Shown here in pieces: positions 27,849 to 38,800 of a stretch of DNA of 64,000 bases. The stretch comes from Stentor roeselii (taxonomy: Eukaryota > Ciliophora > Heterotrichea > Heterotrichida > Stentoridae). Location: the NCBI GenBank assembly GCA_006503475.1, contig RSEH01000161.1:1-64000 (forward strand), read 5' to 3'. The notes beneath the pieces were generated by a model. It ran no database searches. It was not told where the DNA came from and saw only the letters and a program-made list of their open reading frames with translations. How positions within the stretch are numbered: position 1 is the stretch's first letter; every line of letters begins with the position of its first letter. The position numbers were made by a program, and so were the translations under genes.

Positions 27849-28871
27849 TTAGTCAGTTTTTCTGAAGGTGTCGAATGTTTGTTGGAATTCAGTCACTTGA
27901 GGCTTTTTCATTGGACTCATTAGACGCTTCATTGAACTTGCTTTTAGTTGAAGTTCACTTGTAAGACTTTCGATTATCTCTTTGTTTATCATTTGTTGTT
28001 CTTTTAGCTTTTGCTCTAAAAGTTGACGAGTTGTGTTCAGGTTTTCAAGGGTTAGACTTGATACTTGAAGGTCTTTCTTTAAAGAATCGATTTTTATGTC
28101 TTTTTCTCTGATTGTTTTAGTTAAGGTTTCGATTTCTTTACGAAGGAAGTTGAGACTTTCGTTGTAGTTTTCTTCTTTGATTAGTAAATCGTTTTGAAGT
28201 GACATGATTTTTTTGCTGAGGTTTAAATTTTCTTGTTGGATTTCGTTGTTTTTTGACTTTTCTTGAAAAAGCTGTTCAGCTTTTTTAGTTAGTTCAAAGA
28301 TTTCTTTGTTTTTTTCGATGAGCTGTTCTTGTAACTTTTCACCTTTTTGCAAAATTTTCGTGTTTTCTCCTAAAGTTTTGATTATTTTTTTATTTTGCTC
28401 AGCTTTTTCTTGCTCTAAAGATTCGATTTTAAGGTCTTGGTCTTTCAGTTGTTTGATGAAACTTTCGATTTTTTTATTTTCTTCAAGTAAATTCTTTGCT
28501 TTTTCTTCGAGTTCTGAATGTTTTTGCTTTAAAGTTGTTGAAAAATTTTCGCTTTTTCTTAGCAAGTTTTCAAGTTCTTTGTTTTTCACTGTTTCTGAAG
28601 AAAGAAGTGTTTTTAAAGTTTCCAGTTGATTTTTTAGGTCTTCTTTGGCAAGCGTTGCTTCTTTGAATGAGGATTCGATTAATTTACGCTGATTTTGCTC
28701 TTCCATGTACATCGAATGAAGATATTTTTGCTTGATTTTTGATTGCTCGAGTTTGCATTGCAGGTCTTCCAAGCCTCCTGTTCCTTTTTGAAGTCGAGTT
28801 ATTTCTTTTTTCATTTCAGAAAGACAGGTGACCAACTCATGAGTATTTGTTTTTAGCGAAAAATCACCCAT
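27849..28871 (-). CDS. Coiled-coil protein, 340 aa
   Basis: Nearly the whole protein from about residue 15 to 320 is a Lys/Glu/Leu-rich coiled coil (for example NKELENLLRKSENFSTTLKQ). The C-terminus is basic and Pro-containing (SPMKKPQVTEF), which could be a cyclin-dependent kinase site because it contains SPMKK. The start MGDFSLKT does not fit a strong myristoylation site. No family can be assigned. It starts 242 bp from the divergent first guanylate cyclase gene. Confidence 0.8.
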   Translation of the reverse strand: MGDFSLKTNTHELVTCLSEMKKEITRLQKGTGGLEDLQCKLEQSKIKQKYLHSMYMEEQNQRKLIESSFKEATLAKEDLKNQLETLKTLLSSETVKNKELENLLRKSENFSTTLKQKHSELEEKAKNLLEENKKIESFIKQLKDQDLKIESLEQEKAEQNKKIIKTLGENTKILQKGEKLQEQLIEKNKEIFELTKKAEQLFQEKSKNNEIQQENLNLSKKIMSLQNDLLIKEENYNESLNFLRKEIETLTKTIREKDIKIDSLKKDLQVSSLTLENLNTTRQLLEQKLKEQQMINKEIIESLTSELQLKASSMKRLMSPMKKPQVTEFQQTFDTFRKTD

Positions 28872-29113
28872 TATTTATTTAAGATTTCTAATTAATTAGA
28901 CTTCACTGCAAAAAGAGCTTTTTTGGGTTAAGGAAATTTGAGGATAATTAAAACGATTATTTAAAAGTTAAATTAAGTGATTTTTTGTATTATTAACTGA
29001 ATTTGAATACTACAATTATGAAGAATGAAGTTAATCCAATCGATATTAACATTCATATTCAACTAAAAATTATAAATTTTCATATCTTTTCTCATGTCTT
29101 ACAATAATCAGTT

Positions 29114-32100
29114 ATGTCAGTAAATCCAACGAGCGGGTCAAGTAACAAAGTGAAGCTAAAAAGTGTCTCAAACGAGCAGAACTTTTCAAACTACCGAGAA
29201 ATCGACCCTCGGCGTTTTTTTTCCAAGATACCTTCGCCCTACCCAAACAATTCGATATCCTCGTCGAATTATTCTTTTCTGACACTAGTTCCGAAAACGA
29301 TATCAGAGCAATTTTTGAATATTTCGTATTTCTGGTTTGTCCTGGTGATTATTTTCGACTTTTACCTGGATATTCAAGAAGTAAGTCTCAAGTGGTATAG
29401 TCTTATCTCGTTGACGGCACTTTTGATGGCTTCTCTTGTGCAGAACTTGATTCATACTATCGGCAGGAAAAGGTCTGACTTAAAAATCAACTCAAGACCT
29501 GTGAACCTTTGGAAAGTGGATCAACTTGAAACAGTCAGATCTGCTGATTTGCAAGTCGGTGACGTCATCTTAGTTCATGAAAAAGAAGAGGTCCCTGTTG
29601 ACATGCTTTTAATTGCGGTGAAGGAGGAAAATTCTGTTTTTATTACTTCAGGCAACTTAGGAATCGCTTGTAAGACTGTAAAAAAGACTTTTGATGGATT
29701 TATTGCTGGATCAAGTACAGATCAACTAGAAATCTTGAATCATTTAACCAGATTTGAAAGTGTTTCAGTATCAGCGCCAAGAAAATCTTTTCAGAAATTC
29801 AAAGCAAAAATTAAATTTCGAGGTGATCCAAAGCCTCACTTTGCCGATCTAAGCAATTTAATTCTAAGAGGATCACGAGTAGAAGGTGCCGAGTGGGTGT
29901 TAGGAATATCAGTCTTCTGCGGAATGGACACAAAAGTATGGATCAATTCTAAAGCAGATCATAAAAAAAGACTTCAAAAATTATCAGTTTTGGTGAATGT
30001 TGTGCATTCAATTCACTTTTTCATAACAATAGGCTTCGTTGTTGTTGGGGTGAGTTTGAACTTAGTCTATCGAAATCAATTCGAAGACTTTTCAATCACT
30101 GAGAGTATTATGTGGCATGTTGTTATTTATGGAAATCTTATCTCGATTTCTCTTTTCATTGCAATAAAACTTGCAAGAATTATTTCAGCTCTTATCATCA
30201 GAGTTAAAACAAAAAATATCATCATTGATCCTAAAGTCATTGAAGAACTTGGAAAAGTTGAATTTGTCGTCGCTGAAAAAGATGAAGTTTTAGCTGGGGA
30301 AAGGAAAAAAGTCTCAATTTTTGCTATTCAGAAACAGATTTTTTATAAACAGTTCAAGTTTCAAGGACAAGGAACACGTGCAGAGGTCTATAAAATAGTA
30401 AAACCGAGCTTTTGTCAAGAAACTCTTCCTCCCGAATTTAGCTTGTTTGAAGAATTGGAAAAAAAAATGAATTTTTTTGATGTTGAACCTGAATTTTTCA
30501 ACTTTTTTCTAGCTGCTCAAGTAACAAGTATCAGTTTTCAGCAGAAATTTGAGGAAGTTTTAGAAGAAGATCAAGAAATTATTAAAAATCTTGAAAAACT
30601 TGGAGTTTTTATAGAAATGAATGGGAAAAAAATGAGGTTTTGTATTAAAGAATTTGAGTATTTTTTTAAAGTTATTTTTGAAGTTCATGATGATAATAAA
30701 AAAAGGGTTTTGATTAAAAATGAAAGTTTAAATTGTTACTTTTTCATTGAAAAAAGCAACTTTTCTGCTATGTATGAGAGTCAAGAAGGAAGATCTTACA
30801 TAAACTCTTTTAATTCAGGGTTTTTTGGAGGGTTTAAACCATTTTTCTTTAAAATTCAAGAATTTAGTCAAGAGGAAGGAGCGAAACTCGCATTTCAATT
30901 AAAACTCGCGAAAAAGTCTCGTGTCATGAAAGTGAATAAAATTCAGCAAGTTATTGAGCAATTTGTGAAAAATCTTGAAATTTTAGGTTTTCTTGGATTC
31001 GAGTATAAAAAGTTGAAAAAAACAAGGAAAACTATCAAAAAGCTTAATAATGCAGGGATAAAGACATGGATGGTTACAGGAGACAGCTATGAAAACGCAA
31101 CCTTAGCAGCCTATTCAGCAGGTTTTTTCGAAAAAGACTCAAAACTAATATCAATCAGCAACCAAACTGACAAATCCCTCTGCATCGAAGTCCTTCAAAA
31201 AACTTTAAAAAACCTTTTCAATTCTCCCGAAGCCAACACATTCCTAGACCTAAATTCAAATTTCCTTCAAATCCGTTCAAAAACCAAAAGAATTTCAAGT
31301 ATTTCTCGAATCCAAAAGCAAAAATCAACTCTAAAAAAGCTTCCCTCAGCCCAAATCTCTAAAAAATCTCATCCTCTAAACGAAGAAAGCACTTCTGTTA
31401 ACCTAACCAGTTTAAAACCAGAAGAAATTTCATCTTTCTCAATAATAATCGACGGTGATTCATTTTCAACGATTCATTCCTCTAAAGAATGTTTAAAGTT
31501 ATTCATTTCAATTCTTTTTCTTTCAAAATCTGCCTGTTTTTACAAAATGACCCCTGACCAGAAAAAGCTCGTGATTCAAACCCTTCAAGGAAACTTTTCA
31601 TTTAAACCAACAGTCCTGGCAGTGGGCGACAGTTATTCAGACTCAGGGATGTTAGACGAGGCGTCAATATCAGTCATCGTGAACAACGATCATAAAGAAG
31701 AAATTTACTTTGACCCAAATGTTTTTATTCCAAGTTTTCACAAGTTAACTGAATTGATTCTCATTCATGGGCACTACTCTTATGTAAGGATTTCTAAGAT
31801 TTTCCATTATTCAATTTACAAAGAAATAATGATTTGCATGGTTTTGTTTTTGTATCAGTTTACTTCTGGATTTTCAGGAGCTTCTTTAATGGACTTTGAA
31901 CTTTTCGTTATTTTTGAGTTGTTTGTAAGTCTTTTACCTATGATCGTTATCGGAGTTTTTGAAAAAGATGTTCCTGAAAAAATAGCAAAAAATTCTGCTT
32001 TTGTTTATTCTGCTGGGGTTTTAAATGAGTTGGCTTCGAATAAAAGACTGGCTTTTTATAGTTTTATTGGATTTTTTCAAGGAATTGTTATTTTTGTTTT

Positions 32101-35100
32101 TGTTCAGTTTGGATTTGGAGACTTGGTCAATGCTGATGGACTTACTGAAGACTCTGAGGTCAGAGGGACTTTATGTTTTATTGTCATGTCTTTAAGTATA
32201 CTGCAAAAAGTCTTTGTTACAACGAAAAACTTTAGTATTCCTAATTTGGTTTCGCCTTTTTTCACTCTTGCTGTTATTGTGATTTGTGTTGTTTTAACGT
32301 ATTATGAAAAACTTTCGTTTTATAATAATTCTTCAGAGATACTCACAAAACAAGCTTGTTTTTGGATACTTGTCACTACTTTGCCATCGTTTTTTACTTC
32401 TGGATATGTTTTTTTTAGTTCTTTTTACTTTAAAATTATTCAGATTAAACATCGAACTCGGTTTGAAATGTTTGGAAATTGTTTGGATAAAGTTTTTGTG
32501 GAAGAAAAAATTATTAAAAAAGGAGGAAATTCTGCTGGACTTGAAATTGATAAGAGGATGATGAAGTTTAAAGCGGATTATCAGGAAATGAAGTATCAGG
32601 AGCATTTGAGATGGACTTATCAAGGGAGGGTGAGGGTTATGACTTGGTTTGTTAGTGTTTTCATGTTTATATATCTGGGGTTTTTATATAGCGGTGTTCT
32701 TTCACTAGAATACAAAAATTTCGCAATTTTCCCTGCCTTAGTTTCTTTGATTTTCGCTTTATTGACATTAAAAAAAAGGTTCATCGGAGTATGGTTGAAC
32801 TTTTCATTCTTTTTGTTTATTCTATCAATATTGATAGTAAATACCTTTTTGAATGAAGCTTTCACTATAACTCGATATCCTGTGGTGCAGGTATTATTCA
32901 GCTTGAGTTTGAGTTTTAAATGGAGAACGACTTTATTTCAAATCATTCTATGTTTCTTAGCAAGTCTTTTAGTGACTTTATATGAATTTTTAAAAATGTC
33001 TGAAAAGGTGACATTGACTACTTTTTTCTATTGTTTTGTTTTAGATTTAGGAATTTCTGTTTTATGTGGACTACTTGCTTATGTGATTGACTTTGCAAGA
33101 AGAAACGAGTACTCTTTTGTGCAGAAGACTCGTAAGCAGTTCGAAAAATCAAATGAAATCTTAGGACTTCTTCTGCCTCAGTTCGTGAAAAAAAGAGTAA
33201 ATGATGGAGTCCGTTACATAGCAGAGGACAAAGGAGTTGTTTCAGTCATTTTCTGTGATATCTGCGAATTCGATCAAATTATTCAAGACTACTCACAAAC
33301 TGAACTCGTTTCTTTACTCGATGACTTATTCAGTCGATTTGATAAAATCTGTCAAGACGTCGGTGTGTCTAAAATCGAAACAGTTGGAAAAACTTACTTG
33401 GCTTGTTCAGGACTTAAAGACTTTGACTCAGACCTCAGCTCTTCCATTAATGAAGTCAGTCATGCGAGAAGAGCTATTGAAATGGCTTTCGCTGTTTTAC
33501 ATGAAAGTAAAAAAACTATTCTAAAATCAGGAAATCACTTAAAAATGAAAATTGGAATACACTCAGGACCTGTCGTCGCAGGAGTCGTCGGGTACCACAA
33601 ACCTCAGTTTTCATTAGTAGGAGACACAGTCAACACTGCAAGTCGAATGGCTTCAACTCTTGAAACTTACAACAATATTCAAATTTCTCAAAACACTTTC
33701 AAACTCCTTCAAGACAACACTGAAGGTCTTCATTTCGAACCTAAAAGTCCTGAAGTAAAAGGCAAAGGCAAAATGAAGACTTTTTTAGTAGAACCTGCTC
33801 AGACGAGTTCTGATGACTTGCAAGTTTTCACTGATTTTTCAGAGACACACCCGACGAACCCAACTTTAAAAACGATGTCATTGTCAACGATGTTAAAGAG
33901 AAATGAAGAAAGTTCTTCAAATCAAGACCTGATCAAGTCATTCAACGCGAATTTAACATGGAGACAAAAGTTATTCCAAGTGCTTTGTGTTGAGACCGAG
34001 GCAGAAAAGCAGTTTCAGTCATTAATATACCAAAACAGCTACTTAATGCAAAAATACGGTTTAATGGTCTCAGCAAGTGTGACAGGATTTTTGATAGTCC
34101 TGAGTTCAGTTCAATACAAGTGTTCAATAGAATATCACAGTCTACCCCGTTTGATTTATTTCGTATTTGAAGAGTCCTTGACCTTGATTTTCTTATTTTT
34201 CATTCAAAAGTTCTACAAATCAAGAATTTTCGCATATATGCTGAATTCTTTATACTGGACTGAAATGGTTTTATTCCTTATCCTTCAATTCATATACCCT
34301 AACGACAAGTCAGTGGACCTTCTCTTGTTTTCCTTTCGATATCTTCTTCTAAACTTCTGCACTGGTCTCTTTTTCCTAAGAAGTACAATTTCAAACCTAT
34401 CCTTAATCGCTGTTCTAATCCTAAAGCTATTTTTTTTCAGTCCTTCAATGGAAACCTGGTTTTTTTCCTCCTTTTTCGTCCTTTGCATCCTTCACACGAC
34501 CTTTACAAGAGAAACAAACCTGCGCAAAGACTACATCGTTCGTTATCTTCTTGAAAGAGAAAATGAAAAGACAGAACAACTTTTAACCCAAATGTTGCCA
34601 TTTAAAGCATTACGGAATTTAAAAGACGAAATCACTTCAGTTGATCGACTTTCATCAGTGACTATCATGTACGCTGACATTGTCGGCTTTACTCTCTGGT
34701 CAGCTCAAAGAAGCCCTGCTGACGTCATCGGGATGCTTTCTGAGATGTTCACCAAATTCGACAAGATGTGCGTCGAACACGGGCTTTATAAGGTTTATAC
34801 TATTGGAGATTGCTATGTCGCCATGGGGCACTTCACTGATCAGGTCAAACGAAACCCGGCTAAAGAAGCTGCACAAATTGCAAGATTCGCTTTTTCACTT
34901 GTGAAGTTAATTCAAGAAGTCAATGTCAAAATTTCGGCTTGTCTTAATATGAGAATTGGAATTCATACTGGAAATGCTGTTGGAGGAATCAATGGAACGA
35001 ATGTTGTCAGGTATGATGTTTATGGAAAGGATGTTATGATTGCCAATAAAATGGAAAGTCATGGAGTTCCTGGAAAAGTTACTGTTAGTGAAAAAACCAA

Positions 35101-35209
35101 GGAGTTGATTGAAGGGATTGATGAACAGGAGTTTTCATTTGAAGAGTTTAAAGATGTTAAGGCTTGGGATGAGACTGTTAAAATGTTTATTATGAATAGG
35201 GTTAAATAG
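29114..35209 (+). CDS. P4-ATPase-like/guanylate cyclase fusion, tandem copy 1
   Basis: This 2,031-residue protein joins a P4-type ATPase-like region (about 1-1130) to two class III cyclase domains (about 1355-1570 and 1840-2025), each preceded by a six-helix membrane cluster. ATPase traces include PNNSISSSNYSFLTLVPKTI near the N-terminus and GMDTKVWINS. The phosphorylation motif DKTGT is EKDEV here (about 385), while TGDS (about 655) and VGDSYSD (about 837) survive. Cyclase 1 has IETVGKTY and QFSLVGDTVNTASRM; the Glu and Ser fit GTP choice. Cyclase 2 has both metal aspartates (YADIVGF, IGDCYVAM). Together they should make cGMP at a membrane. This fusion is known from ciliates and apicomplexans. 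Confidence 0.95.
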   Translation: MSVNPTSGSSNKVKLKSVSNEQNFSNYREIDPRRFFSKIPSPYPNNSISSSNYSFLTLVPKTISEQFLNISYFWFVLVIIFDFYLDIQEVSLKWYSLISLTALLMASLVQNLIHTIGRKRSDLKINSRPVNLWKVDQLETVRSADLQVGDVILVHEKEEVPVDMLLIAVKEENSVFITSGNLGIACKTVKKTFDGFIAGSSTDQLEILNHLTRFESVSVSAPRKSFQKFKAKIKFRGDPKPHFADLSNLILRGSRVEGAEWVLGISVFCGMDTKVWINSKADHKKRLQKLSVLVNVVHSIHFFITIGFVVVGVSLNLVYRNQFEDFSITESIMWHVVIYGNLISISLFIAIKLARIISALIIRVKTKNIIIDPKVIEELGKVEFVVAEKDEVLAGERKKVSIFAIQKQIFYKQFKFQGQGTRAEVYKIVKPSFCQETLPPEFSLFEELEKKMNFFDVEPEFFNFFLAAQVTSISFQQKFEEVLEEDQEIIKNLEKLGVFIEMNGKKMRFCIKEFEYFFKVIFEVHDDNKKRVLIKNESLNCYFFIEKSNFSAMYESQEGRSYINSFNSGFFGGFKPFFFKIQEFSQEEGAKLAFQLKLAKKSRVMKVNKIQQVIEQFVKNLEILGFLGFEYKKLKKTRKTIKKLNNAGIKTWMVTGDSYENATLAAYSAGFFEKDSKLISISNQTDKSLCIEVLQKTLKNLFNSPEANTFLDLNSNFLQIRSKTKRISSISRIQKQKSTLKKLPSAQISKKSHPLNEESTSVNLTSLKPEEISSFSIIIDGDSFSTIHSSKECLKLFISILFLSKSACFYKMTPDQKKLVIQTLQGNFSFKPTVLAVGDSYSDSGMLDEASISVIVNNDHKEEIYFDPNVFIPSFHKLTELILIHGHYSYVRISKIFHYSIYKEIMICMVLFLYQFTSGFSGASLMDFELFVIFELFVSLLPMIVIGVFEKDVPEKIAKNSAFVYSAGVLNELASNKRLAFYSFIGFFQGIVIFVFVQFGFGDLVNADGLTEDSEVRGTLCFIVMSLSILQKVFVTTKNFSIPNLVSPFFTLAVIVICVVLTYYEKLSFYNNSSEILTKQACFWILVTTLPSFFTSGYVFFSSFYFKIIQIKHRTRFEMFGNCLDKVFVEEKIIKKGGNSAGLEIDKRMMKFKADYQEMKYQEHLRWTYQGRVRVMTWFVSVFMFIYLGFLYSGVLSLEYKNFAIFPALVSLIFALLTLKKRFIGVWLNFSFFLFILSILIVNTFLNEAFTITRYPVVQVLFSLSLSFKWRTTLFQIILCFLASLLVTLYEFLKMSEKVTLTTFFYCFVLDLGISVLCGLLAYVIDFARRNEYSFVQKTRKQFEKSNEILGLLLPQFVKKRVNDGVRYIAEDKGVVSVIFCDICEFDQIIQDYSQTELVSLLDDLFSRFDKICQDVGVSKIETVGKTYLACSGLKDFDSDLSSSINEVSHARRAIEMAFAVLHESKKTILKSGNHLKMKIGIHSGPVVAGVVGYHKPQFSLVGDTVNTASRMASTLETYNNIQISQNTFKLLQDNTEGLHFEPKSPEVKGKGKMKTFLVEPAQTSSDDLQVFTDFSETHPTNPTLKTMSLSTMLKRNEESSSNQDLIKSFNANLTWRQKLFQVLCVETEAEKQFQSLIYQNSYLMQKYGLMVSASVTGFLIVLSSVQYKCSIEYHSLPRLIYFVFEESLTLIFLFFIQKFYKSRIFAYMLNSLYWTEMVLFLILQFIYPNDKSVDLLLFSFRYLLLNFCTGLFFLRSTISNLSLIAVLILKLFFFSPSMETWFFSSFFVLCILHTTFTRETNLRKDYIVRYLLERENEKTEQLLTQMLPFKALRNLKDEITSVDRLSSVTIMYADIVGFTLWSAQRSPADVIGMLSEMFTKFDKMCVEHGLYKVYTIGDCYVAMGHFTDQVKRNPAKEAAQIARFAFSLVKLIQEVNVKISACLNMRIGIHTGNAVGGINGTNVVRYDVYGKDVMIANKMESHGVPGKVTVSEKTKELIEGIDEQEFSFEEFKDVKAWDETVKMFIMNRVK
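33179..33663 (+). repeat. Near-identical segment shared with copy 2, donor or recipient 1
   Basis: This roughly 485-bp segment, coding for the first cyclase domain, matches 39894-40378 with about nine mismatches by hand count (about 98% identity). Only one of those changes the protein (Glu/Asp). Flanking DNA is far more diverged, which suggests recent gene conversion. Confidence 0.88.
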
Positions 35210-35843
35210 AGATTAATAGATTGAATAGATCGGGTTTTTAGGATTTTATTAGGTTTGAGGAAGTGGATGAGTTTTTTAGAAAATTTTGGATTTTTTAGGA
35301 GATATTTTTTTAAAGTTTTTATTGTTTTGAGGAAGGAATAGATTATTTGGTATTTTTTATCGATTTTAATTTAGGTTTACTTTAGAGATTAGCGGATCTT
35401 TCAATAAATTTTATAAAAATAATAAGAAAATTTTCTCTGATGGTTGAAAAATTTTAAATTATTAGTTTATTACTTTAATGAATGTTTGAAGAATTAAAAA
35501 AAATCACATATTTCTGAGTTTTTAGTCATTAGAGTTCAAATCAGACTATTCATATAAATAATCATATGTTATAATCCCATTCACTGAAAATTTATTATTA
35601 GAGGTAATTTGAATTACTTATAGTTAATTATATCTTTTTTTTTCTGAAAAGGCTTAATATGTTCAAATAATTTTCAGTAAGGCCAAATTTAGTTTTGAAA
35701 ATGTAACCATCTTAGTCGAGTAACATAATAAATATGAGACTATAATTAGTATTTTGACTATTGTAATTTGTTCAAGACCTCAAACCTTAAATTAAACATA
35801 CTTCTATTCATTCTTCACTCATCATCATTATAAGTACTAATAA
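35210..35843. other. Spacer between cyclase copies 1 and 2
   Basis: This region is AT-rich, G+T-biased on its left side and A+C-biased over its last 80 bp. I see no gene, RNA or repeat longer than chance. It should hold the promoter of copy 2, whose ATG follows TAATAA. Confidence 0.55.
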
Positions 35844-38800
35844 ATGTCATTCAACTTTCTTCCAGAAGTGACAATAAGAAAAAGCCTAAAAAGTCTTCCA
35901 GAACTTGAAAAACGTCAAAAATATCAAGAAATTGACCCAATTCACCTAACATCAAGTATCCCTTCTCCATACCTAAACAACTCAATATCATCATCAAGAT
36001 ACTCCTGGAAAAGTCTAATTCCAAAGACCATCTTCGAAGAGTTTCACAACCTTTCTTGCTTCTGGCTAGTTCTTTTAATTATCTTAAACTTTTCTTCAAG
36101 ATTTAAAGAAACCAGTCTTGGAAGTTATCATTTTATTTGTCTTTTAGGATTTTTACTAACTTCCCTTGTTCAGAACTTTTCTGAAACCATTTCACAAACT
36201 CGAATCGATAAAAAGAAAAACAATGAAAAAGTGATGATATTTAAAGGAAGTCAATTTGAAGAAGTCGAAAATTGTAATTTAAGAGTGGGCAACGTGGTTT
36301 TAATTAGAAATAATGAAAATGTACCTGCTGATATCTTGTTAATCGCCGCTAAAGACGAGAACAGTCTCTCTCTTTTCGATGAAAATCTCAGAGAAACTTG
36401 CATTAAAAAGACTTTCAGAAAATTCGAGATTGAAAGTTTCACAGATTATAAGAAAATCTTAGATTTTTTGAATAGCGTTGAAAGCTTCAGAGTCTCTGCA
36501 CCTTCTGCAAGTTTTGATTATTTTAGAGCAAAAGTTCGATTTAGAGGCGACCCTAAAACTTATATAGGTGATTCCAGTAGTTTGATTTTAAGGGATTCTA
36601 AAGTGGAAGGGACAGATTGGATTATTGGAATAGCAGTTTATTGTGGAATGGATACGAAAATAATGATAAATTCAAAAGTAGGTGAAAGGACTCGAATTTC
36701 GAAAGTAGAGATTTGTATAAACTTCTTGAATTTGATTTATTTGGTTATTGTGATTATTATGGTGATAGTTGGGGTTAGCCTCAATCAATTAAATAAAAAC
36801 TCATTAGAAGACTTTTCATTACTTGATAGCATTTTTCTTCATATAGTGATTTATGGGAACCTCATTTCAGGATCTTTATCCTTAACTATTAAACTTTCCA
36901 AAGTCCTTTTTGCTGTTTACTTAATGAAAACAAAGAAAATCCGTATTGACCCTCAAATAATTGATGAACTTGGCAAAGTCGAATATATTTTGACTGATAA
37001 ATGTGAAGTTTTAAAAGGTTCAAAGGTAAAAATTTCTGTTTTCGCAGTAAAAAATCAAGTTTTTTTTCAAGAAGTCAAATCAGGAAAAATTGTCTCAAAG
37101 AATTTGTATAAAATATCGAAAACTAATCACACTTCTAAATATTTACCTTCTAGATACAGGTCTTTTGATGAACTTTCTTCTCAAATAAATACTCTTGATA
37201 TCTTAGATGATTTTTTCATTTATTTGTTAATTTCTTCTGTAGCCAGTTCTTGTTTCGGACACAAAAAATCTCCAGAAGAAAGAGAAATTATTAAAAAAAT
37301 GAAGAAATTCGGAGTATTTTTAGAGGAAATTGATGAGAAGTTAAAAATTCTAATTATAAACAACAAGAAATACCAGTTTGAAATTGTTTGGAAATTCGAA
37401 GAACAATATAAAAAAAACGCTTTTATTAAAATAAATCGAATAAACAATTCCAGTACTTATTTTTTTATTTCAACTTCCAATTTATCCTCTTTAAAAAAAA
37501 CTGAAGAAGGACAAAAATACTTAAAATCATTTAATCCTAATTTTTTTGAATGTTTCAAACCAATTTTCTTTAAATTTCAAGAATTTTCTGAAAATCAAGA
37601 AAAAGATCTTCAACTTCAAATGAGTTTAACCAAGTCTCACTATAACAAAAACTCAAAAATTTTGAAAACTTTCGAATTTTTGTCTCAAAACATGAAAATT
37701 CTAGGATTTATTGGTTTTGAGTACCAAAAATTGAATGAGACTAAAAAGGTGATTAAAAGTTTAAACAAAGCAGGGATAAAGACTTGGATGATAACAAAGG
37801 ACGATGAGGATAGTTCAATTCTTACAGCTAAATCAGCTGGTTTCTTTGAAAAAGATTCAAAAGTTGTTGTTTTGAATGAACAAACAAATGAAGACTCTTG
37901 TATTAACATCCTCCAAGATTTTTTAAATATTTTTATCAGCGAAAAAGAAGACTTTAAAGATTTAATCGACCATAGAAAAAGTCAGGGCATTTACCATTCA
38001 TTAACAAAAAAAATAACATCAATCAAGAAAATCTACAAAAATCAAAAAAAATCTTCATTTTCCGAAAAACCTTCATTTCAATCAATCTCTCTGAAAAATC
38101 TAAAAAAAATCAAAAGTTTTACTTCTTCAAAAAACATGAAAATATCTAAAAATTCTAATTCTTACTTGGTGATTGATAAGACATCTTTTTCGACAATCAA
38201 CTCTTCTCCAAAAGCTTTAAAATTTTTTGTTTACAGTCTTTTTTTAGCGAAATCAGTTTGTTTTTCTGGATTTTCTCCTGAATTAAACCGAAGAGTAGTC
38301 CAGATCATGAGGGAAAACTTTTCATTTAACCCAAGTGTCCTTGTGCTAGGAAGTCTTGCCGGTCATTCAGCGATGCTTGGAAAGGCATCAGTTTCAGTTG
38401 CGGTGATATCAGAAAAATCCAGAAATTTTTATTTTCGTGCAGATGTTTTGATTCCAAGTTTTAATCATTTGGAGGAGTTGATATTAAACCAAGGACAGAG
38501 CTTTTATCTAAAAATTTCTAAAATTTTTCATCTTTTTTTATTGAAAGAAGTTATTTTTATAGTGATTTTATTTTTGTATCAGTTCAGTTCAGCCTTTTCA
38601 GCAACTTTTTTTACTGATTTCGAACTTTTTGTGACTTTTGAACTTTTAGTCACTTTTTTCCCTGTAATGATTTTTGCAGTTTTAAATAAAAATGAAGGAT
38701 GTATTAAAGAAAAATCGCTTTTTTATGCAAAAAACCTTGAAAACTGTTTTTCCAGAAAAAATCTTGTATTTTATGGAGTTTTTGGGATATTTGAAGGGGT

